A DNA stretch of 9,329 nucleotides from Chloroflexota bacterium. GTDB lineage: Bacteria; Chloroflexota; Dehalococcoidia; Lucifugimonadales; Australimonadaceae. The stretch lies in contig JACZSI010000064.1 of NCBI GenBank assembly GCA_022574265.1, positions 1 through 9,329 of the forward strand, in the 5' to 3' direction. A model generated the notes under the pieces. It worked only from the letters and a program-made list of their open reading frames with translations. It was not told where the DNA came from and searched no databases. Positions 5,970-9,329 of this stretch are shown here, piece by piece. The translations under genes were made by a program, and so were the position numbers. The stretch's first letter is position 1, and every line of letters starts with the position of its first letter.

Positions 5970-6260
5970 CTATCTAGCCAGGCCGCCGGCCTCGGCGGCG
6001 ATCAGCGCCTCGATGCGGTCGCGCAGCTCCGGCGGCGCGGTCTTGGGCTCGAGGTCGCGGACCGTCATGACCGTCGCCTTGAAGGTGGCGACGTAGGGAG
6101 GGCAGTCGGGGCAGTCGTCGAGGTGCGAATCGAAGCGCTGTGCGTCGCGCTCGGAAAGCTCCTCGTCCACGTATTCGGAGCAGTCCGCGGCGACGTCGCG
6201 ACAGTCGTACTCGTCCTTCCCGACGAGCCTTCGCAACCAGCCGAACGGTCCTCCGCGCAT
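5970..6260 (-). CDS. Zinc-finger anti-sigma factor
   Basis: This 96-residue soluble protein has a ZAS-type zinc-binding pattern: Cys20, then His46, Cys50 and Cys53 (HLDDCPDC). The Cys-His spacing of 26 matches the one I recall for the redox anti-sigma factor RsrA. Proteins of this type bind and hold an ECF sigma factor and can release it when zinc or thiols are oxidised. Whether this one is redox-sensitive is not shown. There is no membrane helix. ATG 6260 has GGGAG 6-7 nt upstream. It is divergent from the ECF sigma gene, whereas such pairs are usually co-transcribed sigma first. Partnership is inferred from adjacency. Confidence 0.85.
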   Translation of the reverse strand: MRGGPFGWLRRLVGKDEYDCRDVAADCSEYVDEELSERDAQRFDSHLDDCPDCPPYVATFKATVMTVRDLEPKTAPPELRDRIEALIAAEAGGLAR

Positions 6261-6293
6261 CTGTTTCTCCCTGCTCGTGCGCCTCTGGCCCGC

Positions 6294-6323
6294 ATTCTAG
6301 AGACGTGAGGCCCGCACGCGCAA
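6294..6323 (-). promoter_or_regulatory. Candidate promoter of the anti-sigma gene
   Basis: On the minus strand TTGCGC (6318-6323) and TAGAAT (6294-6299) are 18 nt apart, a fair match to a housekeeping -35/-10. Transcription would start near 6287 and leave a leader of roughly 26 nt containing the GGGAG site. The -10 lies in CTAGAATGCGGG, nearly the same string as on the opposite strand at 6356-6366. Confidence 0.5.
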
Positions 6324-6355
6324 CCGGGCCGCGTGGCCGGGCCCACGGGCACCAG

Positions 6356-6366
6356 CTAGAATACGG
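6356..6366 (+). promoter_or_regulatory. Candidate -10 element of the ECF sigma gene
   Basis: TAGAAT at 6357-6362 lies within CTAGAATACGGG and mirrors the minus-strand element about 60 bp away. No convincing -35 lies 16-18 nt upstream. If used, the transcript would begin near 6369-6370. This would exclude the GTG at 6367 as the sigma start and favour ATG 6385 or GTG 6442. Confidence 0.4.
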
Positions 6367-6963
6367 GTGGCCGACAGTGATTCGATGCCGCCCGCCCCCC
6401 CGAGGGTGCATCCCGGCCCAGTCCATCTCTCTGGTGATCCCGTGGACGACGAGACGTTCAGCTCCATCGTGGAGCAGTACACCAACTACGCCTACAACAT
6501 CGCGTACCGGATGATGAACAATCCGGCCGACGCGGACGACGTCGTCCAAGACGCCTTCCTCTCCGCCTACCGTGCCCGCGACCGTTTCCGGGGCGACGCG
6601 CAGGTGACGACGTGGCTCTACCGCATCGTCGTCAACGCCGCCCTCCAGAAGATACGCAAGGAGCGCAAGCCACAGCGCATGGCCGCGGCGAACGTCGAGG
6701 ACGTCGAGATCGTCGACTGGAGCCCCGGCCCGGAGTCGCAGACGCTCAACGAGGAGCTGCGCGAGAAGCTCGAGGAGGCGATCGCCGAGCTGCCGGAGGA
6801 CCTGCGCGCGGCGGTCGTCCTCCGCGACGTGCAGCAGCTGACGACCGAGGAGGCCGCGAGCACCGTCGGGATCAGCGTGCCGGCGTTCAAGGCGCGACTG
6901 CACCGAGGCCGCGTCATCCTCCGCGAGCAGCTGAACGCCTACGTGACGAGCCCGAAGCGCTAG
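6367..6963 (+). CDS. ECF-type RNA polymerase sigma factor
   Basis: This 198-residue (longest form) sigma-70 family protein has only regions 2 and 4. Region 2 spans about 28-101, with DDVVQDAFLSAYRARDRFRG and the promoter-contacting TTWLYRIVVNAALQKIRKERK. An acidic linker covers about 108-135. Region 4 spans about 137-190, with LPEDLRAAVVLRDVQQLTTEEAA and the helix-turn-helix GISVPAFKARLHRGR. The first 25 residues are Pro-rich and unlike the family. They may be untranslated: ATG 6385 and GTG 6442 (starting MDDETF) are alternatives, and none has a good Shine-Dalgarno. The adjacent divergent zinc anti-sigma factor is its likely partner. Confidence 0.92.
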   Translation: MADSDSMPPAPPRVHPGPVHLSGDPVDDETFSSIVEQYTNYAYNIAYRMMNNPADADDVVQDAFLSAYRARDRFRGDAQVTTWLYRIVVNAALQKIRKERKPQRMAAANVEDVEIVDWSPGPESQTLNEELREKLEEAIAELPEDLRAAVVLRDVQQLTTEEAASTVGISVPAFKARLHRGRVILREQLNAYVTSPKR

Positions 6964-6993
6964 GCAGGGCGCTGCCCTTGACCCATGAGGGGT
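6964..6993 (+). terminator. Post-stop hairpin repeat behind the sigma gene (copy 3)
   Basis: Directly after TAG comes the most diverged copy: AGGGC-GCT-GCCCT (6966-6978, 5-bp stem), then TG and ACCC-ATGAG-GGGT. It faces copy 4 across a 107-bp gap between convergent genes. There is no T-tract. Confidence 0.5.
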
Positions 6994-7050
6994 AGGGCGG
7001 CTAACCGCAGGCCATCGCGACGTTCAGACCGACGGCGTTATGACCCGGCG

Positions 7051-7077
7051 AGATTCTTCGCTTCGCTCAGAATGACA
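7051..7077. repeat. REP-like intergenic palindrome
   Basis: Arms ATTCT (7053-7057) and AGAAT (7069-7073) enclose TCGCTTCGCTC, which can pair further at its centre. AGATTCTTCGCTTCG with the CAGAATGACA that follows is a string I recall as a common dispersed intergenic repeat in Chloroflexota and other bacteria. It lies between two convergent gene ends, a usual place for such elements. The identification is from memory. Confidence 0.5.
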
Positions 7078-7100
7078 ACGTGCGACGGGCTCGGCCTTCT

Positions 7101-7130
7101 ACCCCGCATGGGTCAAGGGCAGTGCCCTTG
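7101..7130 (-). terminator. Post-stop hairpin repeat behind korB (copy 4)
   Basis: On the minus strand TAG is followed at once by CAAGGGC-ACT-GCCCTTG (7114-7130), a perfect 7-bp stem. Then comes ACCC-ATGCG-GGGT. It is the same arrangement as behind ccmE, with a different loop and a different spacer in the second stem. Confidence 0.55.
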
Positions 7131-7997
7131 CTAGAGGTCGTAGGCGGCTAGGAGCGTCGCGACGTCCTTGTGGGACGCTCGCTCGCGGACGTCGTCGGCG
7201 CCGGCGTCGAAGGACGCTCGGGTCTTGTCGTTGTAGATCACGCCCAGTGGCACGCCGCCCTGCTCGATGATGCCGCGGGCCTGTGCGCGGTCCGACGGGT
7301 CGTGGTCCTCCGGGATCGCCCATGCGCTGGGGTCGATGCCCTTCTTCTTGTTGCCCTTGAGGACCTCGAAGGTGTCGTTGTAGGTGGTGCACGGCGATTG
7401 GACGTGGACGATGGAGAACCCTGGGTGCTCCATGCCGTCGAAGATGAGCTTCGCGAGGTCGCGCGGCTTGACGGAGTAGCTGGACGCGATGTACGTCACG
7501 CCGAGCGTGAGGTAGAGCTCCAGCGGGTCGATGGGCGTCTCGAGCTTGCCGTACGGCGTCGAGTTCGTGACCGTTCCCTGGAGGGTGGTCGGCGATGCCT
7601 GGCCCTTGGTGAGGCCGTAGACGCTGTTGTCCATGATGACGGCGCAGACGTTCAGGTTGCGGGCGGCCTGGGGTCCGATGTGCTCGGCGCCGATGCCCAG
7701 GAAGTCGCCGTCGCCCGCGACGGCGACCACGTTGAGCTCCGGGCGGGCCATCTTCACGCCGAGCGCGATGGGCAGCGAGCGTCCGTGGATGCCGTGGAAG
7801 CCGTAGGGCTGGTCGCCCTCCAGCAGGTGCACGAGGTTGCCCGAGCAGCCGATGCCGGCGACCACGACGTTGTTCGCCATGGGCGTCTCGTACTTGGAGT
7901 TCCACTCGGCCATGGCGGACTCGAGCGCGCGCCGCACGCCGAAGTCGCCGCAGCCGGGGCACCAGGTGAAGTCGTATTCGGGGTTGTTTGCGCTCAT
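7131..7997 (-). CDS. korB: 2-oxoacid:ferredoxin oxidoreductase, beta subunit
   Basis: This is the thiamine-diphosphate subunit of a CoA-dependent oxidoreductase that converts a 2-oxoacid (probably 2-oxoglutarate, possibly pyruvate) to acyl-CoA, CO2 and reduced ferredoxin. The 288 residues include WCPGCGDFG (Cys13, Cys16), GIGCSGN (Cys51) and SPCTTYN (Cys203), the four cysteines expected to hold one 4Fe-4S cluster. The TPP/Mg motif is GDGDF (95-99) with Asn124 and YGLTKGQ. The stretch GTVTNSTPYG is also typical. ATG 7997 overlaps the korA stop as ATGA, so the two are translationally coupled. There is no ferredoxin domain. The kor rather than por name rests on the fused gamma-alpha partner and is not proof of substrate. 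Confidence 0.9.
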   Translation of the reverse strand: MSANNPEYDFTWCPGCGDFGVRRALESAMAEWNSKYETPMANNVVVAGIGCSGNLVHLLEGDQPYGFHGIHGRSLPIALGVKMARPELNVVAVAGDGDFLGIGAEHIGPQAARNLNVCAVIMDNSVYGLTKGQASPTTLQGTVTNSTPYGKLETPIDPLELYLTLGVTYIASSYSVKPRDLAKLIFDGMEHPGFSIVHVQSPCTTYNDTFEVLKGNKKKGIDPSAWAIPEDHDPSDRAQARGIIEQGGVPLGVIYNDKTRASFDAGADDVRERASHKDVATLLAAYDL

Positions 7998-9329
7998 GCC
8001 TTCACTGCTTGCTTGTCCTTGGCCTTGGAGGCCGGGGCGATCATGGACCTGATCCGTTCGCTCAGCTCGCCCGCCTTGAAGGGCAGGCCCGTGTACTGCG
8101 TGATGGCCTCCGCGTTGACGCGCAGCGAACGGAGCACGCTGGCGAACTGGCCCTGGTAGTTGAGCTCCGGCACGATGACGAGGTCCTTGGAGAGGAGCTC
8201 CTCCAGCAGCTTGGGGGGAAGCGGGTGCAGGTACATCGTGTAGAACCAACCGATGTCCACGCCGTCTTCCCGCAGCATGTCGTAGGCCTCGCGGACGGAG
8301 CCCTTGGAGCCTCCCCACGGCATGACGGCGATCTTGGCGGCCTTCCGCTCGCTCTCGAACGTGCCGTCCTCCAGCAGCTTGAGCTTGCCGAACCGCCGCT
8401 CCGTCATCTGCACGTGGCGGGCGGGCAGGTGCGTGGTGTCGCCGTAGGAGTCGTGCTCGCTCCCGTTCGCGGTATACGCCCCCGGGCCGCCCGGCAGCGG
8501 CATCGGCGAAAGCTCGTGCGCGTCGTAGCGCAGGTAGCCGTTCTTGCCCTGGTAGGTGATGCGGTCCTCGACGGGCGTTGCCGCGAGGTCCGGCTTGGGT
8601 ATGTTCTGCGCGCGCTCGGCCAGCGTGTGCTCGCTGAGGAGGACCACCGGGCACTGTGCGCGCTCCGCCCAGTTGAAGGCCATGACCGCTCCGTAGAAGC
8701 ACTCCTCGACGGTCCCCGGCGCGATGACGGGGAGGCGCGAGTCGCCGTGGGCGGGGCTGAGCGCCGAGAGCAGGTCGGACTGCTCGGTCTTGGTCGGCAG
8801 TCCGGTGGCGGGACCGCCGCGCTGGACGTTGACGATGACGCAGGGCAGCTCCGCCATCCAACCGAGGCCGATACCCTCGCCCATCAGCGTGAAGCCGGGT
8901 CCGGAGGTGGCGGTCATCGCCTTCTTCCCCGCGAAGCTGGCGCCGAGCACGCTCGTGATGGACTCGACCTCGGAGGTCGCCTGATAGGCGAACTTGCCGG
9001 GGCCGACGAGGTTGCGCTCCATGTAGATGAGGATCGGCGTGGCGGGCGAGATGGGGTAGCCCATGTAGAACTCGACGCCCGCGTGCATCGCGCCGAGGGA
9101 AATGGCGTCGTTGCCCTTCATGAACAGCTGCTTGTAGGAGGGCGGGTCCGGCTCGCCCAAGTCGCTGACCGGCGCCTCCTCGGCCATGTGGGCGAGGCCC
9201 AGGTCGAGCGCCATGTGGTTCGCTTCGACGACCCCCTCGCGGCCGGCGAACCGGGTGGAGACGAAGTCCTTGAAGTACTCGAGCGGCATGTTCACCAGCC
9301 GGGAGAGGCCCCCCATCACCACCATGTTG
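7994..9329 (-). CDS. korA: 2-oxoacid:ferredoxin oxidoreductase, fused gamma-alpha subunit (5' end missing)
   Basis: This is the C-terminal 444 or so residues of the alpha subunit. The gene runs off the right edge: the frame stays open through 9329, and the first visible residues NMVVMGGLSRL resemble the end of a gamma domain. It is therefore probably the fused gamma-alpha type (about 600 residues whole). Counted from Met at 9325, the alpha domain begins near residue 64. It has YPISPATP (90-97), SGPGFTLMGEGIG (141-153) and the signature QRGGPATGLPTKTEQSDLL (168-186). A transketolase-C-like domain follows (about 330-420, with WFYTMYLHPLP and VPELNYQGQ). The tail is short and Lys/Ala-rich. It stops in TGA overlapping korB. 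Confidence 0.9.
   Translation of the reverse strand, partial: NMVVMGGLSRLVNMPLEYFKDFVSTRFAGREGVVEANHMALDLGLAHMAEEAPVSDLGEPDPPSYKQLFMKGNDAISLGAMHAGVEFYMGYPISPATPILIYMERNLVGPGKFAYQATSEVESITSVLGASFAGKKAMTATSGPGFTLMGEGIGLGWMAELPCVIVNVQRGGPATGLPTKTEQSDLLSALSPAHGDSRLPVIAPGTVEECFYGAVMAFNWAERAQCPVVLLSEHTLAERAQNIPKPDLAATPVEDRITYQGKNGYLRYDAHELSPMPLPGGPGAYTANGSEHDSYGDTTHLPARHVQMTERRFGKLKLLEDGTFESERKAAKIAVMPWGGSKGSVREAYDMLREDGVDIGWFYTMYLHPLPPKLLEELLSKDLVIVPELNYQGQFASVLRSLRVNAEAITQYTGLPFKAGELSERIRSMIAPASKAKDKQAVKA

Noticed and set aside
5930..7130. Integrative or IS element bounded by inverted copies of the hairpin repeat (5930-5963 and 7101-7130)
   Set aside because: No transposase lies between them, the enclosed genes are ordinary sigma/anti-sigma genes, and other copies sit at gene ends independent of any such pair.
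7131..8861. A possible korB fusion: the korB frame stays open far upstream inside korA
   Set aside because: The upstream part is an out-of-frame Arg/Ala-rich reading of korA. ATG 7997 with the ATGA overlap marks a normal start.
1..9329. tRNA, rRNA or riboswitch
   Set aside because: I saw no tRNA cloverleaf with a TTCRA arm, no rRNA segment and no known riboswitch core. The gaps between genes are short or filled by repeats.

Overview
This is high-GC bacterial DNA, densely packed with genes. Several features point to a Chloroflexota member, perhaps Dehalococcoidia or an SAR202-like uncultured lineage. They are a CcmE with a Cys ligand in place of His, a bicupin of the kind often labelled 'ethanolamine ammonia-lyase-activating protein', a CPxCGG small zinc ribbon, a fused gamma-alpha 2-oxoacid:ferredoxin oxidoreductase, and REP-like intergenic palindromes. 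The assignment rests on remembered family resemblance, not a search, and is only moderately secure.

Layout. Positions 105-281 (+) encode a small zinc-ribbon protein. A strong hairpin follows at 303-336, and then a convergent DUF309 gene (345-806, -). Positions 807-1224 hold no gene but carry a repeat array with a period of about 154 bp. Positions 1225-5214 (-) form one tightly packed operon read right to left: ccmA, ccmB, ccmC, a ccmD-like gene, a bicupin gene and ccmE. Divergent from it is a sulfite-oxidase-family molybdopterin protein (5315-5929, +). Next come a divergently transcribed anti-sigma factor (5970-6260, -) and ECF sigma factor (6367-6963, +). The right end (7131-9329, -) holds korA, cut by the window edge, followed by korB.

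Function. The ccm genes should export or load heme for cytochrome c maturation. CcmE carries a CxxxY heme-binding motif (Cys139, Tyr143) rather than HxxxY, which is the mark of the variant Ccm* system. No ccmF, ccmG or ccmH is present. The bicupin sits inside the operon between ccmD and ccmE and has no known role in heme maturation. The sigma/anti-sigma pair is probably a regulatory unit. KorAB is a two-subunit, CoA-dependent, ferredoxin-linked 2-oxoacid oxidoreductase of central carbon metabolism.

Two patterns cut across the genes. First, a short hairpin repeat (CAAGGGC-N3-GCCCTTG, then ACCCAT) lies 0-3 nt behind the stop codons of four genes or operons, always in the gene's own direction, with two more copies in the 807-1224 array. 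Second, all ten genes whose stop does not overlap the next gene end in TAG, while the three overlapping stops are TGA. TAG dominance is unusual for high-GC DNA.
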